This document shows, piece after piece, positions 50,082 to 58,027 of a stretch of 64,000 nt of DNA. The stretch spans positions 19,414 through 83,413 of the forward strand of contig JBMOPE010000013.1 of assembly GCA_049323755.1 (NCBI GenBank), given 5' to 3'. Every line of letters starts with the position of its first letter. Within the stretch, counting starts at the first letter, position 1. Source of the stretch: BRHc4a sp049323755 (lineage in GTDB: Bacteria; Bacillota; Desulfotomaculia; Desulfotomaculales; Desulfocucumaceae). The notes under the pieces are model-generated. The model saw nothing but the letters and a program-made list of their open reading frames with translations, was not told the DNA's origin and did no database searches. The position numbers and the translations under genes are program-made.

Positions 50082-52454
50082 TTAACCGACAGCTTTTCGG
50101 AAAAAAACAAAAAACACCGTTCCCTCAGAGTTTGTTTCAAATCTTATTCCGGCATTATGTCTGTCGGCTATTCCGTAACAAACCGCCAGCCCCAGACCGG
50201 TTCCGTTATCTTTGGTGGTAAAAAAGGGAGTCCCTATTTTATCAATTAAATCAGGATTTATTCCCGTACCCTGGTCCTCCACTGACAGCACCACATATTC
50301 CCCTTCAACATAGGTTTTGATGGTCAGTTTTCTTCCTGGAGGCATTGCTTCCAGGCCGTTACTGACAAGGTTATGGATGAGCTGTCGTATGTCTTTTTCA
50401 TTAACCGGCAAGTTTGGTATTTCTTCCAAATCTAAATCTATTTTTGCTTTTTTATTTATGGCAATTGCCTCCATAAGGGGCAAAATTGCATTAATTACTG
50501 AATTCAGGTTCGTTTGCTTTAACTCCATTGGCTTGTTTTTTGCCAGAGAAAGAAACTCTGTTATTATTGAGTTTGCCCTGTCAAGTTCCTCGATCATCAG
50601 ATCAAAGTAACTCCTGTATAAAGTGCATTCCGTTTTACCCATAAGCATTTGTAAAAAGCCCCTCACGGCGGTCATTGGGTTTCTAATCTCATGACCTATA
50701 CTGGCAGCCATTTCTCCCACAAGGTTAAGCCTCTCTAAACGTGCCATTTCCTTTTCTGTTCTGATTTTATCGGAAATGTCCCTTGCATATACTATTGCCC
50801 CGTTCACCTCACCTGTGCTTTTATCGATAAGAGGGTAGCAGTAATGGTCCTGCCACCCTGTTGTATTCCCTTTTGAATCCCTGTCCTGAATCACCGCATG
50901 AGTCGATTTTCCCGTTTTCAAAGTGGTCAGACCTGGGCATTCCTCACAAGTAGCATCCCTTCCGTGGTAAACACTGAAACATTTCTTTCCCTCAAGGGGG
51001 AGGTACCCTTTATACATCTGCTCAACAATTTTGTTGACGCGGATAATGTTAAACTCCTTATCTATAACCGAAAGCCTATCCTGTATGCTCTCGAAAATGT
51101 GTTCCAGAAAGTGCTCATTTCTTCGAAGCTCCTCCTCCATATTCTTTCTGGCGGTGATATCATGCACCACAACCAATGCCCTTACGGGAATTCCATATTC
51201 AAATATCAGCCTGGAACTTATTAAAACCCAAAGTTCCAGCCCGTTTTTTCCTATAATCTTATACTCCGCATTTTCCGGGACTTTCTCTCCCCTGGAAATC
51301 ATTTTTATCCTTTCACTGTAGTCCACTTTGCTTTCTTCAGCGAGAATATCAAAGGGACTCATAAGAAGAAGCTCGTCTTTGGTATAGCCTGAAATCTCAC
51401 ACATAACATCATTTACACTGGTAAACTTAAGTTTATTCATATCTATTTCGTAAATCCCCGCCGCTGCATTTTCGACCAGGTACCTGTATTTTTTATTGCT
51501 TTCCTTTAACAGCTTTTCCGCCAGTTTACGTTCTGTTATATCATTAAAAGATCCAATCATGCACAATTCTGTTCCTATTTTACATGCAACCGCCGAAAGC
51601 AGCCCTTCGCGCAATTCTCCGGAGCTTAACCGGCCCTGAACTTCCAGGTCATGAAAATATCCCCTTTCGTTTAGCAGCATAATTGCTTTTGAACGGTCAT
51701 TGAAATCTCCCCAGAAATTCATTTCCAGGTATGTCCGCCCTATTATTTCTTCCCTGGAACACCCACTAACTTTTTCAAACCTTTCATTTACATCAATAAA
51801 TATTCCGTCTTTCAGAGTGCTGATAAACATGGGATTGGGATTGGCATTAAAGGCCGTGGAAAACCGCTCTTCCGACAACCGCAATATTTCCTCTATTTTC
51901 TTTATACCGGTAATATCAGAAAAAGTGCCTACATACCACTTCAACTCGCCTTTTTTACTTAAATATGGAACAGCCTGTCCAATAACCCATATGGTTTCCC
52001 CATCCGGATGTACGTACCTGTATTCCATTTTAAAAAAGTTCCGTTTTTCAACACACCCCAGCCATTCCATCTGCACCTTTTCACGATCGTCCGGATGGAT
52101 AGCATTAAGCCATTCAAAGCCCAGTATCCTCTCCAGGCCCAGCCCCATTATTCTGCAAGCCTGTTCATTGGCATAAAAGCAAAAGCCATCTTCATACACC
52201 TGGCATAAACCTACAGGTAAGGCTTTTAACAAGACTTCGTAATGACCCTTACTCTCTTTTTGGGATTCTTCTATTAACCAGTGTTTCTCTATTTCACCAA
52301 GGAGTTTTTTATTTTCAGCCTCCAGCTTTGTGTTTGCTGCTTCCAGCTCAAGTATGCGTTTGGCGGCCATCTCTTCTTTTAGCCCGGCGACCTCCTTTAT
52401 CAATCCCGCTAGTTTCTGTATTAACTGATTTTTTCTTTTCGGTTCATTACTCAT
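50082..52454 (-). CDS. Orphan cytosolic PAS-domain sensor histidine kinase (kinase 2)
   Basis: A 790-residue kinase without membrane segments. An N-terminal coiled coil (about 1-65) precedes four PAS-type domains. The last three align with kinase 1, including the three-cysteine motif KKCFSVYHGRDATCEECP in the final PAS. HisKA has GEMAASIGHEIRNP with His588, and HATPase_c has HNLVSNGLEAMPPG and GTGLGL. It looks like kinase 1 plus an extra N-terminal PAS. No response regulator lies beside it. A sporulation phosphorelay role is plausible but inferred. AGGAGG precedes ATG. Confidence 0.93.
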   Translation of the reverse strand: MSNEPKRKNQLIQKLAGLIKEVAGLKEEMAAKRILELEAANTKLEAENKKLLGEIEKHWLIEESQKESKGHYEVLLKALPVGLCQVYEDGFCFYANEQACRIMGLGLERILGFEWLNAIHPDDREKVQMEWLGCVEKRNFFKMEYRYVHPDGETIWVIGQAVPYLSKKGELKWYVGTFSDITGIKKIEEILRLSEERFSTAFNANPNPMFISTLKDGIFIDVNERFEKVSGCSREEIIGRTYLEMNFWGDFNDRSKAIMLLNERGYFHDLEVQGRLSSGELREGLLSAVACKIGTELCMIGSFNDITERKLAEKLLKESNKKYRYLVENAAAGIYEIDMNKLKFTSVNDVMCEISGYTKDELLLMSPFDILAEESKVDYSERIKMISRGEKVPENAEYKIIGKNGLELWVLISSRLIFEYGIPVRALVVVHDITARKNMEEELRRNEHFLEHIFESIQDRLSVIDKEFNIIRVNKIVEQMYKGYLPLEGKKCFSVYHGRDATCEECPGLTTLKTGKSTHAVIQDRDSKGNTTGWQDHYCYPLIDKSTGEVNGAIVYARDISDKIRTEKEMARLERLNLVGEMAASIGHEIRNPMTAVRGFLQMLMGKTECTLYRSYFDLMIEELDRANSIITEFLSLAKNKPMELKQTNLNSVINAILPLMEAIAINKKAKIDLDLEEIPNLPVNEKDIRQLIHNLVSNGLEAMPPGRKLTIKTYVEGEYVVLSVEDQGTGINPDLIDKIGTPFFTTKDNGTGLGLAVCYGIADRHNAGIRFETNSEGTVFFVFFRKAVG

Positions 52455-52734
52455 TACGGCCGCCTCCTAAAAACCGGGAAAATATATCTAAAAAGTATAT
52501 TATTTAACTAATAATAGGGATAATCCTTCGGATAAAAAGTCTTATATTGTCGGTTATTGCTGCTATATGAGCACTGTAGTCAGAGTCTTCATTAATCAGA
52601 GGATTCAAGACGAATTAAAATCTCATTTATTACGGTTTTTCATCTTCTAAGTTCTTACAAAAAGTCATGGATAGAGTTATAATATATATCTGCTATTTAA
52701 TATCCATCTGTTGAACCAGGGAGGGAAAAAAGTT

Positions 52735-53244
52735 TTGGATATAGCTATCAGAAGGGCTTTTCCGGATGAAAGCAGCACCCTGACGGAAATAACCTTAAAA
52801 TCAAAGGGGTACTGGAATTACCCTGAGGAATATATGCAAATCTGGAAAGATGAACTTACTATAACTGAAAGCTACATAGAAAAAAATGCTGTTTATGTTG
52901 CAGAAATAAATAATGGAATAATTGCAGGCTATTATTCCATAGTAAACAATGAAAAAGATCTCTGGATTGGTAATGTATATGTACACAAAGGTTACTGGCT
53001 TGACCACCTTTTTATTATGCCCGGCTTTATGGGTATCGGGATTGGCTCTGCGCTCCTAAACCATGCCAAAGATCTTTGCAGAGGTGTAGGCTGCAAAAAA
53101 CTCTCAGTATTCGCCGACCCCAATTCCCGGGGGTTTTATGTAAAATTGGGGGCCATTTATTTGAGAGAATCTCCTTCAAGTATACAGGGGAGGAATATAC
53201 CGGTGTTTGAGCTTGCTATCCCCCGGAATGATACAGCTTTTTAA
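52735..53244 (+). CDS. GNAT-family N-acetyltransferase
   Basis: A 169-residue acetyltransferase. Motif A reads LFIMPGFMGIGIGSALLNHAK, and the end has SRGFYVKLGA. I chose TTG 52735 because GGGAGG lies about 10 bases upstream; the earlier TTG would put that site inside the gene. Substrate unknown. Nearest neighbours are on separate units. Confidence 0.85.
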   Translation: MDIAIRRAFPDESSTLTEITLKSKGYWNYPEEYMQIWKDELTITESYIEKNAVYVAEINNGIIAGYYSIVNNEKDLWIGNVYVHKGYWLDHLFIMPGFMGIGIGSALLNHAKDLCRGVGCKKLSVFADPNSRGFYVKLGAIYLRESPSSIQGRNIPVFELAIPRNDTAF

Positions 53245-53360
53245 ATAATTAACACTATAATTACAAGCTGTTTTTTAGTAAAATATCTTTGTTGTGTCAT
53301 TTATAATAGTTTTGTTGTGTCATAAACATTGGATTATACGAAAGGATATAGAATATTTTC

Positions 53361-54161
53361 ATGAGTGAAATAGTAAGCGCAGTTTTACTAGGTATAGTGG
53401 AAGGCCTTACCGAATTCCTGCCGGTATCGTCCACCGGGCACTTAATACTGGTAAACAGGTTTGTTGGGTTTACAGGTAATTTTGCCAATATGTTCGACAT
53501 AGTCATACAGCTGGGAGCCATTCTTTCGGTTGTGGTATATTTCAGGAAAAAGCTCTTTCCCTTCGGAAGGTCAAAAAGTGTTATTGAAAAAAGACAGATA
53601 TGGGATATATGGAAAAAAGCCATTGTAGGAGTCTTTCCGGCGCTGGTTATAGCAGCTACTGTGTGGGAACATGTAGAGGAGCTGCTTTTTAACCCCTTTA
53701 CCGTCTCAATAGCACTGATACTTGGGGGGTTTTTCTTAATCTTTATTGAAAACAGGCGAAAATACAGCCATATAAATTCTATTGAGGCATTGGACTATAA
53801 AACCGCCATACTGATAGGGCTTATCCAGTGCCTTGCCATAATACCCGGAACATCAAGGTCGGCAGCAACTATAATAGGAGCAATGCTTCTGGGAACCTCA
53901 AGGGTCGTCGCGGCCGAGTACTCATTTTTTCTTGCCATACCAACGATGTTTGCCGCCACCTCCTACTCACTTTTTAAATCAGGCCTTGGGATGACATTTT
54001 CTGAACTGGTAGTGCTGCTTACCGGATTTATAGTTTCCTTCATTGTAGCCCTTGCTGTTATAGCCGTTTTTATGAACTATATCTCCAGGAAAGACTTCAA
54101 GCCTTTCGGGTATTACCGTATTATTCTGGGAGCCCTGGTGCTGGTTTACTTTTACTTCTAG
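53361..54161 (+). CDS. uppP: Undecaprenyl-diphosphatase
   Basis: A 266-residue polytopic membrane protein (BacA/UppP). Signatures are EGLTEFLPVSSTGHLIL near residues 16-32 and IPGTSRSAATIIGAMLLG near 165-182. It recycles the lipid carrier for peptidoglycan synthesis by removing one phosphate from undecaprenyl diphosphate, and over-expression gives bacitracin resistance. AAAGGA precedes ATG. Monocistronic with a strong terminator. Confidence 0.96.
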   Translation: MSEIVSAVLLGIVEGLTEFLPVSSTGHLILVNRFVGFTGNFANMFDIVIQLGAILSVVVYFRKKLFPFGRSKSVIEKRQIWDIWKKAIVGVFPALVIAATVWEHVEELLFNPFTVSIALILGGFFLIFIENRRKYSHINSIEALDYKTAILIGLIQCLAIIPGTSRSAATIIGAMLLGTSRVVAAEYSFFLAIPTMFAATSYSLFKSGLGMTFSELVVLLTGFIVSFIVALAVIAVFMNYISRKDFKPFGYYRIILGALVLVYFYF

Positions 54162-54171
54162 AAAAATAAGT

Positions 54172-54188
54172 AACGCCCCGGGGCGTTG
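54172..54188 (+). repeat. Single hairpin resembling hairpin 1 of the dispersed repeat
   Basis: aacgcccc/ggggcgtt just after the uppP stop matches hairpin 1 of copies A-D, but hairpin 2 and the G-rich run are absent. It may be a worn copy or an independent stem. Confidence 0.4.
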
Positions 54189-54208
54189 AAGGACATAATC
54201 TGGCAATG

Positions 54209-54240
54209 AAAAAGCCGGTTCACAGTGAACCGGCTTTTAT
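54209..54240. terminator. Bidirectional terminator between uppP and the ferritin-like gene
   Basis: aaaagccggttcac and gtgaaccggctttt (54210-54223, 54225-54238) form a 14-bp perfect stem flanked by A and T tracts, so it can end transcription from both sides. Confidence 0.9.
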
Positions 54241-54254
54241 TGTTATAATTTTTT

Positions 54255-54569
54255 CTACTGCATGGGCTGCTGGAATCCGCCTGCCTGCTGCTGGGCAACT
54301 TCCTGTTTTCCCTTTTCCACATACCGCTGCTCGTCAGGGCTCAACATGTAGATAAGCTGCTGCAATTCACCAACATGCTGCCTTTCCTCATTGGCAATAT
54401 GGTAAAGAACCTTCTTGACCCTTTCATCGCTCGTTGCCATGGCATGTGCCTCGTACCCGATTATAGCCTCCAGCTCTCCGGCCAGATCCACACGAAGGGC
54501 CTGTACCAGTTCCTCATTGGATAACTGCCGGGGCACATTGGCAACAAACGGGTTGCCTATTTGAACCAA
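54255..54569 (-). CDS. Small ferritin-like diiron protein
   Basis: A 104-residue two-helix ferritin-like protein. Metal ligands are likely in GELEAIIGYEAHAMAT and HIANEERQHVGELQQLI, the ExxYxxH and EExxH pattern. It would dimerise to complete a four-helix diiron site, as encapsulated ferritins and short rubrerythrin-like proteins do. The Gln-rich tail (QEVAQQQAGGFQQPMQ) could be a flexible targeting segment. No encapsulin gene is nearby. I chose TTG 54569, with AGAGGTG 7 bases ahead. Confidence 0.78.
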   Translation of the reverse strand: MVQIGNPFVANVPRQLSNEELVQALRVDLAGELEAIIGYEAHAMATSDERVKKVLYHIANEERQHVGELQQLIYMLSPDEQRYVEKGKQEVAQQQAGGFQQPMQ

Positions 54570-54630
54570 TAAACACACCTCTTAGCACTTTTTATTTATT
54601 CTTGGCCCGGACGCCAGATTATATGTAAGC

Positions 54631-56895
54631 CTAAATCCCAAACCTGACCAAAAATGTTGTTCCCTCCGGGCCGGTTTCAAAGCCTATTTCTGCATTATGT
54701 CTTGCCACAATACTGTAACAGGTTGCCAAGCCCAGGCCGGTCCCGTTTTCCTTCGTCGTAAAAAACGGGGTGCCTATTTTTTGAAGTATTTGATCATTGA
54801 TACCCTTACCCTGGTCCTGTACGACCAGAACCACCTGGTCACCTTCCAAAAAAGTTTTTATTGAAAGTCTCCCTCCCACCTCCATTGACTCCAGTCCGTT
54901 CCTGGCCAGGTTCAGAATCAACTGGCGGATTTCCTTTTCGTTTAATAAAACGTCCGGGACGTTGCCAAGATCAATTATGATGTCCTTGTTGGAATTCCTT
55001 GCCTGGGCCTCTATCAGCGGGAATATTGCCTCTATGATGATATTCAGGTTCACGGCGCGCATTTCTTCATTCTTATTTTTCGCCATAGACAGGAATTCAG
55101 TTATAATTGTATTGGCCCTGTCCAGCTCACCGATCATAATATCAAAATAGCTGCTGTACTGTTGACACGGCTCTTTAGAGGAAAGTATTTGCAGAAACCC
55201 CCTTATTGCAGTCATAGGATTTCTGATTTCGTGACCTATGCCGGCAGCCATTTGACCCACTATATTCAGCCGGTCGAGCCTGGCCATTTCCTTTTCCATT
55301 TTTCTTCTGCCGGTTACGTCTTTATAAAAAATGGAAATTCCATCAGGGGATGGGTAAGCGGAAACATCAAATATTTTGTCTGAAAAAATCCCCGATAACT
55401 CAAAGTTTACCGCTAACCTTTCTTCCATTACCCTTTTATACATGTGATATTGCCTCGTCCCAAAAGCGTCAGGAAATACCTCCCAGATATTTTTTCCTAT
55501 CATTGTTTCCCTCGGCCTTTGGGTAATATTTTCCGCCACCTTATTCAGGTAAATAAGCCTCCATTTTTGATCAAGGGCGATAAAAGCATCTGACATGCTC
55601 TCAAGAATATCTACAAGATGGTGGTGAAGCTTATCAAGCTCCTCACTCATTTTCTTTTGTTCAGTAATGTCCCGGGCAATAATTGAAACACCTGATAGAT
55701 TGCCCCAGGTATCTCTTACTGGGGAGACCGTTACTGAAACAGGAACATCCGTGCCGTCTTTTCTTTTATGAACCGCCTCGTAGCTCTCAACACGTATTCC
55801 CTGCCTTATTTTATCCAGCGCCAGCTCAATTCTTTTGGGGGCGCCTTCACTAAGAATTTGAACCGTCCGCCCCACCACTTCCTCTGCTGAACACCCGTAC
55901 AGCCTTTCGGCACCTGAATTCCAGGTTTCTATAATATCATCCAGTGTTATCCCGATAATAGCGTCATCGGTTGACTCCACTATGGACGCCAGTTTTAGTA
56001 TTTCTTCCATTGCCTTTTTCCTTGAGGTTAAATCCCGGATAATGCCGGTAAAATAAATCTCCCCGTTTGAAGCCCATTTTGAAATTGAAACCTCTATCGG
56101 GAACTCTGTTCCATCTTTCTTTAAGCCTGCGGTTTCAGTTATTTTACCTGTAACACTGTATGTTTCACCGGACAGGGCTTTTTTTACGCCTTCCATAAAG
56201 GTTTTTTTAAAGCGTTCCGGCATAATGAAGGTTAAAGGCTTTCCCTTTGCCTCTTCCGGAGTATATCCGAAAATTTTTTCAGCTGCATTATTCCAAAAAA
56301 TAATATTTCCCCAATTGTTAATTGTTATTATTCCATCAGTTGCAGACTGAACCACCGACCTGAAATGGTTTTCACTGTGTCTCAGGTTTTCAAGGAGCCG
56401 GAAGTTATGGGTAACATCCATAAGAAAAAAGATTAGCAATTCCACCTCACCATCTTTATCCAGCACCGGCACCAGGGTCCAGTCCCAGTATGTTATGCCC
56501 CTTTCGGGATGGTCCTTGTACTCAAATGGCCTGGCGTGAACATGGTAGGTATTTTTGGATCGCACCACTTCCTCAAATATATCCCGGGCGTCAGAGGGAT
56601 AAAAATCAAAATGATTATTGCCGGGAAAGTCAGACACATCTCTATTGTCTGCCTTAGCATAAGCTTCGTTTACCCGGATAAAATTAAAATTCCTGTCCAG
56701 AACTGCCACAGGCGACAGTATATGAGAAAAAAAGGCATCCATTATCTTTGAATTATTCGATGAAAGCATTCTTTCCAGGTTTTTAGCCTTCTCTTTATAA
56801 TAATCCCTTTCTCTTTTTAATGCTGCTGACTCCCGTTTAAGGCTTTCTATAACATCCGTTGAAATGGAAATCTGTTCCTCTAAAGATGCTGACAA
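54631..56895 (-). CDS. Orphan cytosolic PAS-domain sensor histidine kinase (kinase 3)
   Basis: A 754-residue kinase. A coiled coil (about 5-45) precedes four PAS domains (about 50-160, 170-290, 295-415, 420-530). HisKA has GQMAAGIGHEIRNP with His555, and HATPase_c has LNLARNGLESMEVGG and GTGLGLATCYS. The catalytic half is close to kinases 1 and 2, but the PAS set is different and lacks the three-cysteine motif. No membrane segment and no adjacent response regulator. Probably one of several inputs to a shared phosphorelay. Confidence 0.93.
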   Translation of the reverse strand: MSASLEEQISISTDVIESLKRESAALKRERDYYKEKAKNLERMLSSNNSKIMDAFFSHILSPVAVLDRNFNFIRVNEAYAKADNRDVSDFPGNNHFDFYPSDARDIFEEVVRSKNTYHVHARPFEYKDHPERGITYWDWTLVPVLDKDGEVELLIFFLMDVTHNFRLLENLRHSENHFRSVVQSATDGIITINNWGNIIFWNNAAEKIFGYTPEEAKGKPLTFIMPERFKKTFMEGVKKALSGETYSVTGKITETAGLKKDGTEFPIEVSISKWASNGEIYFTGIIRDLTSRKKAMEEILKLASIVESTDDAIIGITLDDIIETWNSGAERLYGCSAEEVVGRTVQILSEGAPKRIELALDKIRQGIRVESYEAVHKRKDGTDVPVSVTVSPVRDTWGNLSGVSIIARDITEQKKMSEELDKLHHHLVDILESMSDAFIALDQKWRLIYLNKVAENITQRPRETMIGKNIWEVFPDAFGTRQYHMYKRVMEERLAVNFELSGIFSDKIFDVSAYPSPDGISIFYKDVTGRRKMEKEMARLDRLNIVGQMAAGIGHEIRNPMTAIRGFLQILSSKEPCQQYSSYFDIMIGELDRANTIITEFLSMAKNKNEEMRAVNLNIIIEAIFPLIEAQARNSNKDIIIDLGNVPDVLLNEKEIRQLILNLARNGLESMEVGGRLSIKTFLEGDQVVLVVQDQGKGINDQILQKIGTPFFTTKENGTGLGLATCYSIVARHNAEIGFETGPEGTTFLVRFGI

Positions 56896-56936
56896 ATCTC
56901 CCCACTCTCTTTCTCATATATAACATTCAAAACTGT

Positions 56937-56978
56937 GAAGCCTCTCCCGCCTACGCTTCGCTAAGAGGCGGGAGCTTC
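56937..56978. repeat. GC-rich imperfect palindrome, IS200/IS605-end-like
   Basis: ctcccgcct (56944-56952) and aggcgggag (56966-56974) are perfect inverted copies, extended by gaagc/gcttc-type bases and closing over acgcttcgcta. Foldback ends of this type occur at IS200/IS605 transposons. No transposase is present, so this may be a residual end or a short non-autonomous element. Confidence 0.4.
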
Positions 56979-57134
56979 CTGGTTCATAGAAAATTTGAAG
57001 CCAGGATAAACACCTCTATTTTCTGGGCAATTAATTCTACAATTTCTATTTAATTCCCTTTAACAGGATCGATTATCTCAATCGAACAAATACATCTCCC
57101 TGTGAATAATATGAAAGTTAAAGGAGTTGGTAGT

Positions 57135-57746
57135 ATGACGAGAAATAACTATTCGGCAACAATAACTGAAGAAAAAATTCAAAACCAGTGTACTAATGTG
57201 ACCTACCCTCAGGTGGGGGGGTTAAAAAACAGCGCTGTGGAGGCCCAAATAAACGAGCTTATAAAAAGAACGGTATTCAACCTTATTCCTCCTGAGGGCT
57301 GCGAGGAGTATCAGGAGATATTTGGGACATATGAGGTGAAGCTCAATGAAAAAGGCATCTTAAGCATTAATATCAATATGTATACTTTCAGAATAATGGC
57401 CGCCAACGGCCTGGATGTACAAAAGTCAATAAATGTTGACCTTGAAACAGGCAAGGTCTACCAGCTGTATGAATTATTTAAACCTGGCAGTGACTACCGG
57501 ATTGTGCTTTCCAGGATGATTGAAAAGCAGATAGAAGAACGGCAGCTGCCTATGATAAGAGAATTTACCGGTATTACAGATTACCAAGACTACTATTTAA
57601 CCGATGACAGCCTGGTGATCTATTTCCAGGAAATCACCTATTTCCCGCACTATGCCGGAATTCAGGAGTTTCCCATCCCGTACAGACAGATAAGAAACCT
57701 GGTCCGCCCAGGCAGCCCCATAGCCAGGCTTCTGCAAGACCCCTGA
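57135..57746 (+). CDS. DUF3298/RsiV-like domain protein
   Basis: A 203-residue protein. The order YPQVGGLKNSAVEAQINELI, then a beta segment YEVKLNEKGILSININMYT, then NVDLETGKVYQLYELFKPG and a final PYRQIRNL matches the extracellular DUF3298 fold, and it is related to the lipoprotein at 12959-14398. No signal peptide is evident, so either it is cytosolic or the start is mis-set. AAAGGAG lies 8 bases before ATG 57135, which I prefer to the ATG at 57102. Confidence 0.72.
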   Translation: MTRNNYSATITEEKIQNQCTNVTYPQVGGLKNSAVEAQINELIKRTVFNLIPPEGCEEYQEIFGTYEVKLNEKGILSININMYTFRIMAANGLDVQKSINVDLETGKVYQLYELFKPGSDYRIVLSRMIEKQIEERQLPMIREFTGITDYQDYYLTDDSLVIYFQEITYFPHYAGIQEFPIPYRQIRNLVRPGSPIARLLQDP

Positions 57747-57861
57747 TTAACAATAATCTTGATTCAGTCTCACCCATTGCTGGGGACGTTCCGGCTTTAT
57801 TTTGATGCATCTGCTTCAGCAGGTGCGTCCCCTTTCCTTGTGAGAAGAGGAGTATTACCCC

Positions 57862-57918
57862 TTGACATAATGTCCTGTATTGGATATAGTAACTCTAAAG
57901 TATACTTCTTTGGTATAC
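57862..57918 (+). promoter_or_regulatory. Promoter of the cooS operon with a GTATAC inverted repeat
   Basis: TTGACA (57862-57867), a 17-base spacer and TATAGT (57885-57890) predict a start near 57897. GTATAC occurs twice just downstream (57900-57905, 57913-57918), an operator-like arrangement. There is no TGTCG/CGACA site of the CooA type. Confidence 0.72.
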
Positions 57919-57952
57919 ATATGTCCCTTTGATTCCAATCTTGTATAATTTT

Positions 57953-58002
57953 TGCCTTCGCAGGCTTTTTTTTAAATATATACTATACCATTTTAGTATA
58001 GT
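57953..58002 (+). promoter_or_regulatory. Leader hairpin with T tract and inverted repeat before cooS
   Basis: gcct/aggc (57954-57965) followed by eight T is a weak terminator-like hairpin 54 bases before the cooS ATG. Next to it ACTATAC (57982-57988) and GTATAGT (57996-58002) are inverted, separated by 7 bases, and share the GTATA core with the upstream pair. They may be a second operator. Confidence 0.45.
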
Positions 58003-58027
58003 ATAGACAATTATAAGGAGGGGAAAA

